Source: Deltaproteobacteria bacterium
GTDB taxonomy: Bacteria > Desulfobacterota > Binatia > HRBIN30 > CADEER01
Assembly: GCA_029262455.1 (NCBI GenBank)
Contig: JAJCZJ010000020.1
Location: forward strand, 62,001 to 126,000
Reading direction: 5' to 3'
Length of the DNA stretch: 64,000 bases
The position numbers and the translations under genes were made by a program. The notes beneath the pieces were generated by a model that was not told the origin of the DNA, searched no databases, and saw only the letters and a program-made list of their open reading frames with translations. Shown here piece after piece: positions 18,028 to 27,184 of the stretch (the first letter of the stretch is position 1; the number at the start of each line of letters is the position of its first letter).

Positions 18028-19161
18028 TCAGGCGGCGGCGTTCGGATTGATCAGATACTTCTCGCCTGTTGCCAGTTTTCCGTACGCCGCGATCGCGTCG
18101 AGGCTCAGCGCCTCTGCCAGTGAGATCTGCTTGGTGTACCGACTGGCGAACGTGGTCTTGATCCCCGCCGCTACTCGGTCTCTTAGCTTCTGCCCTGCCT
18201 CGAGCCCGATCTTCTGCAGGAACGGAGTGAGTAGCCAGCCACCGATACCCCAAGCCATGCCAAAGTTGCGGTTGAGCTGCGTCGGAGAGCGGTCGAGTCC
18301 ACCGTAAATGTAGACCTGCTTGTGAGTCGTCGATCCGTAGCGATTGTAATCTTTCGCGGTCGCGTTCAGCGCCGCTTCCATGCAGGTGAGAATCTTGCCC
18401 GCTAGCGTTCCTCCGCCGGTGGCATCGAATGCGAGAGTGGCGCCCGTAGCCGAGAGGGCAGCGATCAGATCCTCCGTGAAGGTCGGAGCGCTCGAATTCA
18501 CAACGTACTTCGCCCCGATCGTCCGTAGAATTTCGTCCTGCTCCGGTTTTCGGACGATGTTCACCAGGTCCACGCCGTCCTGGATGCACAGCTTGTTCAG
18601 CATCTGGCCGAGGTTGGATGCAGCAGCTGTGTGGACGAGAGCACTGTGGCCTTCCATACGCATGGTTTCGACCATCCCCAGTGCGGTAAGGGGATTGACG
18701 AAGCATGAGGCGCCTTCAGCCGGCGTAGTTCCATCGGGGAGTAACAAGCACAAGTGGGTGTTGACCGCCCGGTACTGTGAATACATCCCGCCACCGATGA
18801 CCGCCACTGTCTTGCCCAGAAGGGCTCGAGCATCTTCAGAATCCCCCGCCGCAACGACGACACCGGCGCCTTCGTTGCCAGCCGGCAACGGTTGATCCAG
18901 GCGCGCCGCCACCCCCTTCATCAGGTGTTCGGGGATGTTCGCGGTCACGACCGGGTTGTCGGGCGGGCCCGACACCTGCGCCGTGTTCATCTCGGCAGGA
19001 CCGAATAAGAGGCCGAGGTCCGACGGATTGATCGGGGACGCTTCCAAGCGAACCAGGACCTCATCGGGTCCCGGCTCCGGAATGTCGACGGTGGCAAGAG
19101 AGAGCTCGAGTTGGCCTCCCGCTTTGATGGTCGAGTGAAGCTGTAGCGCGGTGTTAGCCAT
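18028..19161 (-). CDS. MDR-superfamily (zinc-type/quinone) oxidoreductase
   Basis: A 377-aa medium-chain dehydrogenase/reductase. The GroES-like N-terminal domain shows PGPDEVLVRLEASPINPSDL and LPAGNEGAGVVVAAGD. The Rossmann part has GHSALVHTAAASNLGQMLNK, with the AAASNLGQ turn in place of the common GxGxxG. It continues with DLVNIVRKPEQDEILRTIGA and LAFDATGGG. The Cys-rich structural zinc lobe of alcohol dehydrogenases is absent, so it is closer to quinone oxidoreductase or enoyl reductase-like members. NAD(P)H is the likely cofactor; substrate unknown. It is monocistronic as far as I can see, with a pseudogene upstream. Confidence 0.85.
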   Translation of the reverse strand: MANTALQLHSTIKAGGQLELSLATVDIPEPGPDEVLVRLEASPINPSDLGLLFGPAEMNTAQVSGPPDNPVVTANIPEHLMKGVAARLDQPLPAGNEGAGVVVAAGDSEDARALLGKTVAVIGGGMYSQYRAVNTHLCLLLPDGTTPAEGASCFVNPLTALGMVETMRMEGHSALVHTAAASNLGQMLNKLCIQDGVDLVNIVRKPEQDEILRTIGAKYVVNSSAPTFTEDLIAALSATGATLAFDATGGGTLAGKILTCMEAALNATAKDYNRYGSTTHKQVYIYGGLDRSPTQLNRNFGMAWGIGGWLLTPFLQKIGLEAGQKLRDRVAAGIKTTFASRYTKQISLAEALSLDAIAAYGKLATGEKYLINPNAAA

Positions 19162-19290
19162 ATGGACATTGCCCCCTTTTTGACGTCGTGCGGACCCGTC
19201 TTCGAGGAGGTGTCACCATGGCAACTCTTCGGCAACGTCGCCGTCGTCACGGCACAACGAACCGTCACCATGTATCGCGTAGCGATGCAA

Positions 19291-19938
19291 CTACCGCCTG
19301 AGGTTGTCCCAATTTGGTGGACTCGTCATCCAAGCTCGAAGTCTCACTCGACTTCTTCTGCGATACGGCAATCGGTCGTAGCGCGGGGTGCAGAGGGCAC
19401 CGCTGTCGCAAACAATCACTTGTCCGGCAATCGGTTCGAACGCGGCGCGGAAGTGCTGCATCGATTTTAGAGCTACGACAGACTTGTTCTGGGGGTCGAT
19501 ACCAAAGGATCGAAATTGCTGAAGATCAAGAACTTGACGGGCGATGGTCACGACCAATATCTCGACACCGCCGACACGTACAACGGCACTAGGACCGAAA
19601 CTACCACGCAGCCCTCGGATCATTGGCCCGTCGCCGATGAACCGGCCGTCGGCGATCGAAATGAGCTCCGCCTCGAGACTGAGTGGCCCACCGCCATAGC
19701 GCTGATCGGTCTTGCCACCCAGCGTAATGTGAACCCGCTCGCCGACGACGGCCGAACGCACTTGGTGCGCGACCTCGGGATCCACCATTGGGCCAAAACA
19801 GGCATTCGTCACACCCGCCTCGAGGAGTGCGCGCAGCAGCTCGGTCGAATCGCCATAGGCCCCAGCACCTGGATTGTCCGCATAGTCTGCAATGACCAGC
19901 GGCCCTTCCTTCGTTTCGTACGTAGTATTGTCGATCAT
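19291..19938 (-). pseudogene. Truncated mlrC-family (M81 metallopeptidase-like) gene
   Basis: The frame encodes the C-terminal MlrC domain: GPLVIADYADNPGAGAYGDS, TELLRALLEAGVTNACFGPM, IRGLRGSFGPSAVVRV, FRAAFEPIAGQVIVCDSGAL. The larger N-terminal DUF1485/M81 domain that holds the metal site (about 280 residues) is absent. Upstream of about 19938 the sequence no longer matches the family and becomes the 5' end of the divergent DUF2490 gene. The C-terminal tail (YRRRSRVRLRAW) also looks degraded. This is a 5'-truncated remnant, consistent with a rearrangement that brought in the 20-24 kb cluster. Confidence 0.75.
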
Positions 19939-19966
19939 TGCATTTGTAATGTATTGGGGGAGGAAG

Positions 19967-20713
19967 ATGGTGTTGGCAAAGATACATCCTCCGGGCTGTC
20001 TCCATGCGGCGGCGAGGTGGTTTCCCCTTGTTTTTGTTCTGGTGATGTTCGTCGGAGCGGCAAGGCCTGCGTCCGCGGGCGGGCTGAAGAACGACAGCGG
20101 CGGTTGGATCATGCTGTTCGGCAGCGGCGCAGTCGATCCTACGAGTTCCCGACTGGGGCGCCTCCGTTGGTGGTTCGACTTGCAGCCTCGATTTACGGAG
20201 GATTCGGATTTCAACCAGCTGCTGGTCCGTCCTGGCCTTGGCTACACGTTTGGAAACGCCAGCCTGTGGCTCGGCTATGCCTACATCCTGACCGACCCGG
20301 CCGCGCGGGCTAGCTTCGAAGAGCATCGGATCTGGCAACAGCTGTTGTACTCTCGCCGTGTCCGTTCTCTTGGATTGCAAAGTCGAACCCGCCTGGAGCA
20401 GCGCTTCGTCGAGGGAGGTTCGGACACCGGGTGGCGCTTTCGCGAATTCGTCAAGGTCGCTCATCCGCTTGGCTTCGGAGGGCTCGGGCTTGCTGCGTAC
20501 GACGAAGTGTTCTTCGATCTCAACGATACTGATTGGGGCGCTGATCCCGGGCTGGCACAGAACCGACTCTTCGCCGGCCTCTCATGGAAGCCGTCCGCGT
20601 CGAGCCGACTGACCATCGAGCTAGGATACTTGAATCAGTTCATACGCAACGAGAATCGCCGCGATCCGATGAACCACATCGCCTCGCTCAATTTTCTCTA
20701 TTCCGCTCCCTGA
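19967..20713 (+). CDS. DUF2490-type outer-membrane protein
   Basis: The product has a signal peptide (FPLVFVLVMFVGAARPASA) and then alternating strands with many aromatics, such as RLRWWFDLQPRFTEDSDFNQ, LLVRPGLGYTFGNASLWLGY, RIWQQLLYSRR, RTRLEQRF and LNQFIRNENR. This is the pattern of the DUF2490 beta-barrel family (about 220-250 aa). GGGAGG at 19958-19963 lies three bases from ATG 19967 and six from an in-frame GTG at 19970, so GTG may be the true start. It runs divergently from the mlrC remnant; the sulfotransferase gene begins 115 bases downstream on the same strand. Function of the family is unknown. Confidence 0.8.
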   Translation: MVLAKIHPPGCLHAAARWFPLVFVLVMFVGAARPASAGGLKNDSGGWIMLFGSGAVDPTSSRLGRLRWWFDLQPRFTEDSDFNQLLVRPGLGYTFGNASLWLGYAYILTDPAARASFEEHRIWQQLLYSRRVRSLGLQSRTRLEQRFVEGGSDTGWRFREFVKVAHPLGFGGLGLAAYDEVFFDLNDTDWGADPGLAQNRLFAGLSWKPSASSRLTIELGYLNQFIRNENRRDPMNHIASLNFLYSAP

Positions 20714-20828
20714 TCCTTGTCGTCGGTAAGGGGCAAGCACATTTTCAAGGTCGAAACGCCTGTTCAAACCCCTTCTCACGCGATACAGGGACCCCGACCG
20801 TCAATATTCCAGAGGGTTTGCGCACAAC

Positions 20829-21473
20829 ATGCCCGTGTATCGCCGACACAATCTCATTCACATCCACATCCCGAAAACCGCTGGCACGGCAATCGAGGAG
20901 TTCTTTCACGAAATCGGAGATATGGAGTGGGGGCTGCAGTCGTGGGTGGGACAGGAACGGAGAGACGGTCGCTGGTTCGAGTTTCAGCACCTGACCTACG
21001 AAGAACTGATGTCGTTTACGGGCTCACAGTACGACGCGTTTACGTCCTTCGCAGTCGTTCGGAATCCGTACCTCCGTCTGGTCTCCGACTATCTCTGGCA
21101 CCGGGCACCGCCGCGGGCAACCTTCGATTCGCTGGATGCGTTCCTTCATTCCATTCCAAAGGATATGGATACGAACTGGAAAAAATACATCGCGAGGGCC
21201 GAACAGGCGGCAGCCAATGTTCTCATCCACGCTCGTCCCCAACACCAGTACGTCTTTGATGCGTCCGGGAAATGCCTGGTGGATGAAGTCCTGCGGTTTG
21301 AATCTCTCGAACACGACGTGGCTCGTTTCCTGAAGCCCTACGGGTTGAGCGACTCATTCATCAAACCGCGGCGAGCCAGGTCGATCCACCAGTACTTCGA
21401 CCGCGCGCAGCTGGATCTCATCAACGAAATCTATGCCAAGGACTTCGAGCGATTGAACTACACGATGGAGTAG
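20829..21473 (+). CDS. Sulfotransferase family 2 protein
   Basis: A 214-aa carbohydrate-sulfotransferase-like protein. The 5'-phosphosulfate loop is HIHIPKTAGTAIEEFF (residues 10-25) and the 3'-phosphate motif is FAVVRNPYLRLVSDY, both as in the HS2ST/sulfotransferase-2 family that uses PAPS. No signal peptide is seen, so it acts in the cytoplasm, probably on a nucleotide- or lipid-linked sugar. It is followed after 5 bases by a GT31-like glycosyltransferase gene and then by a convergent gene with a second sulfotransferase domain. The three genes look like a sulfated-glycan module. No PAPS synthesis genes are in the window. Confidence 0.88.
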   Translation: MPVYRRHNLIHIHIPKTAGTAIEEFFHEIGDMEWGLQSWVGQERRDGRWFEFQHLTYEELMSFTGSQYDAFTSFAVVRNPYLRLVSDYLWHRAPPRATFDSLDAFLHSIPKDMDTNWKKYIARAEQAAANVLIHARPQHQYVFDASGKCLVDEVLRFESLEHDVARFLKPYGLSDSFIKPRRARSIHQYFDRAQLDLINEIYAKDFERLNYTME

Positions 21474-21478
21474 CAGAC

Positions 21479-22333
21479 ATGGCCGATCAGTTGCGCATCG
21501 ATGCCGAGCACGGATCCATGGCGATTCTCGTACTCGCTTGTGCGTCCCCACCCTACGACAAGACGATCGAGACGATCCGGCAGACGTGGGGCAGCCTGAG
21601 AGTTCCAGGCATCGACGTCTATTACGTGTATGGCGTCCCGCATCCTGACGACGCGCACGACACACTACCGGACGCTCTTGCGCGCCCTTTGCCCGAAATC
21701 GCCGACGATGAGATCGCCCAGGTCGGAGACGTGTTGATCGCCGGCTGCGCCGATTCCGTTCAAAGACAGATTGACTGTCTGCTGCGAAAACGGCTCATCG
21801 CGTTCGAATACCTTTCCGGAGGCCAGCGGTACGATTGGGTCTACACTGTCTGTGCGACGAGCTATGTCGGTTTGGATAGACTGATGCGACATGCAACGAG
21901 TCTTCCCCGAAGACCCTTTGTCTTTGGGCCCATTAGCGTAGACCGGACCCAGGTCACGCCCTTTGTCAGTGGAGCCTCCATGCTGATGACGGTCGACGTC
22001 GCGGCCAAACTGGGGGATGCCAGAGATCAGATCTGCGATGAAAACCAATTTCGCCACATGGACGATGTCACGATTGGGCACTGGGTCGCGACTCATATGG
22101 GCGACTTGAGCCTCGAGAGTGTTGTGAACCACGTGAAGGAACGCCGCGTACTACCGTCTGACTACATCCTGATCGACGGCGGAGGAACAACGCGCGACTT
22201 CGTTGTTAAATCCCCAGAGTCGCACTTTCCGGCTCCCGATGCGTTTCACTATCACTTCAATAGCCAGCGGCCGGAGGACATGCGCCGTTTCCATGAGCGT
22301 TACACCGCCAAACTCGCAAGCGAGAGTCTCTGA
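21479..22333 (+). CDS. GT31-like (galactosyltransferase/Fringe-type) protein
   Basis: The 284-aa protein contains ETIRQTWGSLRVPGIDVYYV, matching the RxTWG region of beta-1,3-galactosyltransferases. It also has FVSGASMLMTVDVAAKL and HMDDVTIGHWV, corresponding to the G-G-x-x-Y/S and (E/D)DVxxG motifs. The usual DDD metal motif is not present at the expected place; the sequence there is DWVYTVCATSYVGLDRL, resembling the RTNxSSYV variant of some bacterial glycosyltransferases. ATG 21479 has GGAG eight bases upstream; ATG at 21515 is an alternative. The gene is 5 bases after the sulfotransferase gene and ends 4 bases from the convergent gene at 22338. Confidence 0.65.
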   Translation: MADQLRIDAEHGSMAILVLACASPPYDKTIETIRQTWGSLRVPGIDVYYVYGVPHPDDAHDTLPDALARPLPEIADDEIAQVGDVLIAGCADSVQRQIDCLLRKRLIAFEYLSGGQRYDWVYTVCATSYVGLDRLMRHATSLPRRPFVFGPISVDRTQVTPFVSGASMLMTVDVAAKLGDARDQICDENQFRHMDDVTIGHWVATHMGDLSLESVVNHVKERRVLPSDYILIDGGGTTRDFVVKSPESHFPAPDAFHYHFNSQRPEDMRRFHERYTAKLASESL

Positions 22334-22337
22334 ATCC

Positions 22338-24047
22338 TTAGAAGGTGTAGCCGAACGCTTCGAGGTCCTCTCGGTAGTAATCGCCGACCAGGTCTCTGGT
22401 GAAACCTGAGTAGTATTGACGATAGTCCGGCACTCGAACGGAAGCGTTGCGACGCGGAAGCTCACCTGGAATCGCGTACTTTTTTGCGAAGGTGGACCAG
22501 TCGTTCTCGAGGTTCTCAAACCGCAGGATCGCAGGCAGCAGCGGCCGCCCCTGCTCGTCGCCAAGCCAGTAGACTTGAGGGAGGAACCAAAGGAGGCAAT
22601 CATCAATCATGTTGCGCTCATTGAAAGCGATGCCGTTGTCCTCGAAGAAGGCGCGCGTCCGCAACTCTTCATCCCGGAAGGTCGAAATCGTCCAATCCTC
22701 AAAAGACTTGTGGAGATTGGAGAGATGAGGGTTCTTTTCTCCCTGGTCGTAGCGACGCTTTCGGAATAAGTACTCGGAAACCACTCGGTCAAACGGATTT
22801 CGAATCACGGCAAAGATCGGTCCACTGTCGCCCTTCTCACGGATCCAGGAAGCGGCCGTTCGGTGTCCGGCGTTGACTACGTGGTGACCGGCCGCGGCAA
22901 TGATACTGTTGCCTGCATTTTTGCTCACGTGAATGAAGACCGGCCGCGATTCAACCGGCTCGGCCGCTCCGGCACCCTCTCGACTCGTCCGGTGTTCTTC
23001 GAAAGTGCTTCGACAGTCCTCGATGTACTCGAGTTGCGATCCGCGCTTCAGGTAGTCATTCACTCGATAGGTAGCCGTCTGACTCTGGGATCGGACTTTT
23101 TCGGCCAGACGATACTGACTCTCAAAACTTTCATCGAGGTCTTCGATCGCGCAGTCGAATCCCATGAGCCTGTTCATACTGCGCAAGAAGGCCGTCTTGA
23201 GCTCGTGGACATCCGTGCGAGATTCAATCTCGGGTAATCGACATTGGACGGCGGAGCTTGGCAATGACGACCAGAACTGCATCAGCATGTATCTCGTCGG
23301 TATGGATCGCCAATCCGGAGCTTCTCGCAAATAGCGCTCAACTCTCCGTCTTTCATCGGGGCCGCATTTGGCGTTGAAGAATCGCTGTTCGAGGATGCGA
23401 AGGAGGATGTCGCTGTGCCCCCTGGATGCCAAATGAAGGATGAAAGGATGCTTGGTGCAGTAATCAGCATCACCCAACAGCCACGAATGTCGACTGGCAC
23501 TCGGGGCTTCGAGACCAGAGCTCAAGCAGTTCTTACCGTGAGAAGTGCGATGCGAGTGCACGCCAAGCTGCGTTGAGGGTCGGCGCCGGACCACGCTCTT
23601 CACATGATCGGAGAGGTGCTTTCTACTCTGGCTTAGAGTCTCGAGTGTTCGTTCATGACGGTACTGGTACGAAACCACGTTCAGCCAGGGGAACTGAATC
23701 TGGGCGATCTCCCCGGAAACGGATTCCAGAAGCTCCTGAATACTTCCCCAGGATTGTAGGTAGAGGAACTCGTCGACGTCGAGAACGAGAATCCAGTCCT
23801 CTTGAATGAAAGGCAAATGGGCATTGTAGCACCGGATTTGCCAGCCTGGCTCGAGCGAGTTGAAGTGAAAGATCTCAACTTTGGATCGGAATCTCGACCC
23901 TTCGAAGAATCGCTGGATGGCTGGGAAGTCGTCATCCGTACTGACGTAGTACACACGCTCGATTCCGAGCGCCAGGTGATACTCGAGCCACTCCTCGGTA
24001 AAGGGTTTCTCGTTTCTGGCGATACAAAGTAGTGCCGTCGTTGTCAT
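22338..24047 (-). CDS. Fused glycosyltransferase (GT2/GT92-like) and sulfotransferase
   Basis: A 569-aa two-domain protein. Residues 1-290 form a GT-A fold of the Glyco_tranf_2_4/GT92 kind: TALLCIARNEKPFTEEWLEYH, LGIERVYYVSTDDD, then WILVLDVDEFLYL with the DxD motif. After a helical linker, residues about 370-569 are a sulfotransferase-2 domain with FIHVSKNAGNSIIAAAG (PAPS 5'-phosphosulfate loop) and FAVIRNPFDRVVSEY (3'-phosphate loop). The second domain has the same motifs as the neighbouring gene at 20829. A single polypeptide that both adds and sulfates a sugar is a reasonable inference. It is convergent with the GT31-like gene. Confidence 0.87.
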   Translation of the reverse strand: MTTTALLCIARNEKPFTEEWLEYHLALGIERVYYVSTDDDFPAIQRFFEGSRFRSKVEIFHFNSLEPGWQIRCYNAHLPFIQEDWILVLDVDEFLYLQSWGSIQELLESVSGEIAQIQFPWLNVVSYQYRHERTLETLSQSRKHLSDHVKSVVRRRPSTQLGVHSHRTSHGKNCLSSGLEAPSASRHSWLLGDADYCTKHPFILHLASRGHSDILLRILEQRFFNAKCGPDERRRVERYLREAPDWRSIPTRYMLMQFWSSLPSSAVQCRLPEIESRTDVHELKTAFLRSMNRLMGFDCAIEDLDESFESQYRLAEKVRSQSQTATYRVNDYLKRGSQLEYIEDCRSTFEEHRTSREGAGAAEPVESRPVFIHVSKNAGNSIIAAAGHHVVNAGHRTAASWIREKGDSGPIFAVIRNPFDRVVSEYLFRKRRYDQGEKNPHLSNLHKSFEDWTISTFRDEELRTRAFFEDNGIAFNERNMIDDCLLWFLPQVYWLGDEQGRPLLPAILRFENLENDWSTFAKKYAIPGELPRRNASVRVPDYRQYYSGFTRDLVGDYYREDLEAFGYTF

Positions 24048-24422
24048 GGCTCACCAAGAAGGGCACCCACCCGAGGCCGCTCCGCAATCCCGCAGATTCA
24101 TCTGAGAGCGACGGTCGAGGTCAGGTATCCACCTAGTCCAATAGCGGCCACGTTTCACCTGAACGCGACAGAGTCAAGACCGAAAAAGGCCGCCCCGCCA
24201 CCGGCGCCGAAGGCCCCTTTGACAGCTCGCCACCGTTCCCCCATGGCTTTTTCCTCTTGATAGAAGGGGACCTGACTTGCTACCCGACAAAAAAACGTCG
24301 GCGACTTCCCGCCGCAGCATTTTTTTCCGGAAACTGGCCGCTCAATCTCCAACGAACAACCTGTTGAAGGGCCTTCGAAAGAGCGTACGTTCGACCATCA
24401 CTGAACGATGGAGTCTCAACGC
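24048..24422. other. Divergent intergenic region
   Basis: This 375-base region lies between the fused GT-sulfotransferase gene (minus) and the acetolactate decarboxylase gene (plus) and should hold both promoters. A short A-rich-loop hairpin (CCGAC-A7C-GTCGG, about 24283-24300) is visible but has no tract that would make it a terminator. No coding frame is supported. Confidence 0.4.
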
Positions 24423-25223
24423 ATGGCCCGATCCACCTCGCCCAAAGCATCCCACGCCCTCGCTGCTGCCCTCCTGCTGACCGCGACGCTCGCCTCGAGC
24501 GGCTGCACTTCGAGCGGTGCCAGCGAACAGGCTCCGCGACGGACTCTGTTCCAGGTGTCGACCCTCGGCGCGCTGGCGCGCGGACTCTACGACGGCGACC
24601 TGCCAGTAAGTGAGTTGGCGGAGCGCGGAGACTTCGGCCTCGGCACCTTTGATCGACTCGAAGGAGAAATGATCGTTCTCGACGGTGTGATCTACCAAGT
24701 ACCGATCAGCGGAGTCCCGCGGCTCGCTTCCTCGACGACAACCACCCCATTTGCCGCGGTCACTCACTTTTTCGCCGACGAAGTTTTTGTCCTCGATGGC
24801 GCAGCTGACTACGAAGATCTCAGGAATCAACTCGACGGTCACCTATCGACCGCGAATGTCCCCGTGGCCATCAAGATAAGCGGCCGCTTTCCCGAACTAA
24901 AAGTGCGCAGCGTACCGGCCCAACAGGTCCCCTTCCCGCCGTTGTCGGAGGCAATCGAGTTCCAAACCGTGTTCGACCTAGCCGACGTAAGAGGGACGAT
25001 GGTCGGATTTCGCACGCCAGAGTATCTGTCAGACTTGAACGCTGCCGGACACCATTTCCACTTCATCACCGACGACCGGGCGGCGGGCGGTCATGTTCTC
25101 GACGGCAACTTCGGCTCCGTACAGGTCGAGCTACAGTACCTGCGCGACTTCGACATGTGGCTGCCTCCAGCAAGTGCCAGCTTCGATTCGGCCGAGCTCG
25201 ATCCCGCAAAGTGCGACTCTTGA
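24423..25223 (+). CDS. budA: Exported alpha-acetolactate decarboxylase (lipoprotein)
   Basis: The 266-aa product starts at ATG 24423, after GATGGAG; ATG 24408 is also in frame. It has a lipoprotein signal (ALAAALLLTATLASSGC). The mature part matches alpha-acetolactate decarboxylase throughout: LFQVSTLGALARGLYDGDLP, GDFGLGTFDRLEGEMIVLDG, FAAVTHFF and GHHFHFITDDRAAGGHVLDG. The last motif contains the three zinc-ligand histidines. The enzyme converts acetolactate to acetoin. The family member of Brevibacillus is also secreted, so an extracytoplasmic form is not unprecedented, though here it seems to be lipid-anchored. No acetolactate synthase or butanediol genes are adjacent, so a fermentative pathway is not shown by context. 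Confidence 0.85.
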   Translation: MARSTSPKASHALAAALLLTATLASSGCTSSGASEQAPRRTLFQVSTLGALARGLYDGDLPVSELAERGDFGLGTFDRLEGEMIVLDGVIYQVPISGVPRLASSTTTTPFAAVTHFFADEVFVLDGAADYEDLRNQLDGHLSTANVPVAIKISGRFPELKVRSVPAQQVPFPPLSEAIEFQTVFDLADVRGTMVGFRTPEYLSDLNAAGHHFHFITDDRAAGGHVLDGNFGSVQVELQYLRDFDMWLPPASASFDSAELDPAKCDS

Positions 25224-25333
25224 GGACCAGCGACGCCTTCCTGGTCGGGCTCTCAAACTTGGGCTTACACTTTTCCCGGAATCTCAAATCGCGAGTCCCC
25301 GCCCGGTTTGGAAGACCGCCCGAGTCCGGCAGC

Positions 25334-26410
25334 CTACATGTCGCGCCGCCACTCGTCGTGGATCCCGTAGCAGCCAACGCAAGCAGGCGGCACATCGTCG
25401 TCGTTCGACAACAGCCCTCGCCTCGTTTCGGTCCACAAGTCGGTGTTCATCACCTCCGTTACCGGCATGTCGAAGATGCTCCTTTCCGTGCACGAAGCGT
25501 GGCTGCTGCAGAGGCCCAATTTGCCGTCGGCATCAACCACAAAGAGATACCACGGCATGCGGCATTGCTTCATCTTGGAGGTGACCGCGTCGGGAACCGG
25601 GGCGGGCCAGAACATCGCGACGTCGGGATAGGTCCGCTTCATCCGTTCTTTGACCTCCGCGTAGAGATCAGCATCGCGTTCGTGGATCGGTCTCGTCTCG
25701 GTGCCTCTTGGCATCGGACTCACCGGGAGTATGGGTTCGCTGGCCTGGTGGTCGACGTGCGGGTAGACGTTCTGAAAAAAAACGCGGCCACAGCCGGACT
25801 GCCTCGCGAGCCGCAGCACCCCTTCGATACGGTCCGCGTCCTCGAGATGCTCACGGCCGATGACCATCAAGAGTTTAGTGAATGCCATCGAAGCAGCCCG
25901 CTCGACAATCGCGTCGAGCGCCGCAGCGTTCTCCTCGTAGTAGGAGATGTTGATCATATCGATTCCGGCGACCTGCAGGGCATCGATGGAGCGCGGCAGT
26001 AAGAGTCCGTTGGTATTGATGCTGACGAGGTGGCGACGCGACTTGATCATTCGCACTACGTCCACGACGTGAGGATGCAGTAGCGGCTCGCCCCCTGTGA
26101 GCATGACGTACAAACAGCGCCGAGCCACGGGGTGCTCGAGCAGCCGAGCCACTCCGTCGAGATCGGCCTCGTGCTCGCGCCAAGCGCGCTTGTTCAGCAC
26201 GTCTCCGACGATGCAGAACCGGCACGACATGTTGCACCGCCGGGTCAAGCTGATCGTCATGAAAACGGGAGACGCCGTCGTCGGCTCGATACGAACCTGG
26301 TGCTTCGAGCACTTGTATCGAACGTAGTTTCGAACTTTCTCAGTCGGCGTGAGCAGCCAGACGTTTCGCCGGAGGAAGTTGAGATAGCAGCGTGCTTTGA
26401 GACTGAGCAT
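25334..26410 (-). CDS. Radical SAM/SPASM-like protein
   Basis: The 358-aa protein has the radical SAM cluster motif CNMSCRFC (CX3CX2C, near residue 60), LTGGEPLLHP for SAM binding, and SINTNGLLLP. The C-terminal third carries further cysteines (KQCRMPW, GKLGLCSSHASC, PACVGCYGIHDEW) in an arrangement like SPASM or twitch domains that hold an auxiliary Fe-S cluster. Such proteins modify peptides, heme or cofactors. The similarity to lipid/hopanoid-type or heme-type radical SAM enzymes cannot be separated by eye. No peptide substrate gene was recognised near it. It converges with the acetolactate decarboxylase gene and follows the EthD-like gene on the same strand (93-base gap). Confidence 0.85.
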   Translation of the reverse strand: MLSLKARCYLNFLRRNVWLLTPTEKVRNYVRYKCSKHQVRIEPTTASPVFMTISLTRRCNMSCRFCIVGDVLNKRAWREHEADLDGVARLLEHPVARRCLYVMLTGGEPLLHPHVVDVVRMIKSRRHLVSINTNGLLLPRSIDALQVAGIDMINISYYEENAAALDAIVERAASMAFTKLLMVIGREHLEDADRIEGVLRLARQSGCGRVFFQNVYPHVDHQASEPILPVSPMPRGTETRPIHERDADLYAEVKERMKRTYPDVAMFWPAPVPDAVTSKMKQCRMPWYLFVVDADGKLGLCSSHASCTERSIFDMPVTEVMNTDLWTETRRGLLSNDDDVPPACVGCYGIHDEWRRDM

Positions 26411-26503
26411 CGAGGCTCATGCTCTACGACCCAGGAACGCCGCAGACAAGGACAATCACTCAATCGTGTGCTGAGCCGATCCTTCGCTATCCGGGATGAT
26501 CAT

Positions 26504-27184
26504 TCAATCGATCGCAACCCGGCGAAACGTGTTGACGTAGTCGATCACCAGAGCCGGATGCATCGCCCATTCGGCAAACGCATGCGTGCCCGGCGCGCCG
26601 ATCCGCGCTTTCACCGCCGGAGTCATGGCCTGGAAAGCCGGCTCCGGATCATCGGAGTCGAGCTCGTAGAAGTGCATGTAACGCGGTTCGCCACCGCTGG
26701 CGTTTTCGTAAGGGGTGATCATTGTGAACGAAGGTGGCGCCGCAGCGGCGATATCGTGGATGTGGACGAAGTCGGCCCAATCGCGCAACTCCTGCGCTTG
26801 ATCGGGGCTCTTGGGACTGATGAGCACGAGTTCTAGGCCGCGTGTCGGCAGCCCGTTCAACGTCCCCTGCCCGGGTCGTTCGGTGCGCAAAAAGTGCAGC
26901 CCGCGGACGCCATCGGGAGTCGGTGGAGCCACGAAGCTCGCACCCACCTCATAGACGGCGAGGAGCATGAACTCATCGAGTCGGCGCGGCAAATCCGCTC
27001 GAGAGGGCACACAATTCTGCCAGCATGAGGCCCTCTCTACGCCCGGAAACGATAGAATCTCCGGGACCCGATCGCAGCCATAGGCATCGAGCGCGACATC
27101 CGACATCTCGAGGTAAAGCCCAGCGGTGACGCGGCCTTCCATGTCGGCAAGGTATATCCCCGACCCAATGGCACCGCCAACCAT
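26504..27184 (-). CDS. EthD/dimeric alpha-beta barrel-like protein
   Basis: A 226-aa protein made of two ferredoxin-like halves. The first half has GLYLEMSDVALDAYGCDRVP, ILSFPGVERASCW and LDEFMLLAVYEV; the second has RGLELVLISPKSPDQAQELR, DWADFVHIHDIAAAAPPSFT, RYMHFYELDSDDPEPAFQAM and a conserved-looking W-A-x-H-P. This matches the general layout of EthD-like stress or degradative-operon proteins whose catalytic role is uncertain. It lacks a signal peptide. The alternative start of a few codons up- or downstream cannot be excluded. Confidence 0.6.
   Translation of the reverse strand: MVGGAIGSGIYLADMEGRVTAGLYLEMSDVALDAYGCDRVPEILSFPGVERASCWQNCVPSRADLPRRLDEFMLLAVYEVGASFVAPPTPDGVRGLHFLRTERPGQGTLNGLPTRGLELVLISPKSPDQAQELRDWADFVHIHDIAAAAPPSFTMITPYENASGGEPRYMHFYELDSDDPEPAFQAMTPAVKARIGAPGTHAFAEWAMHPALVIDYVNTFRRVAID

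Noticed and set aside
25334..26410. Peptide-modifying radical SAM cluster
   Set aside because: No short precursor peptide with a leader was visible within about 1 kb on either side.
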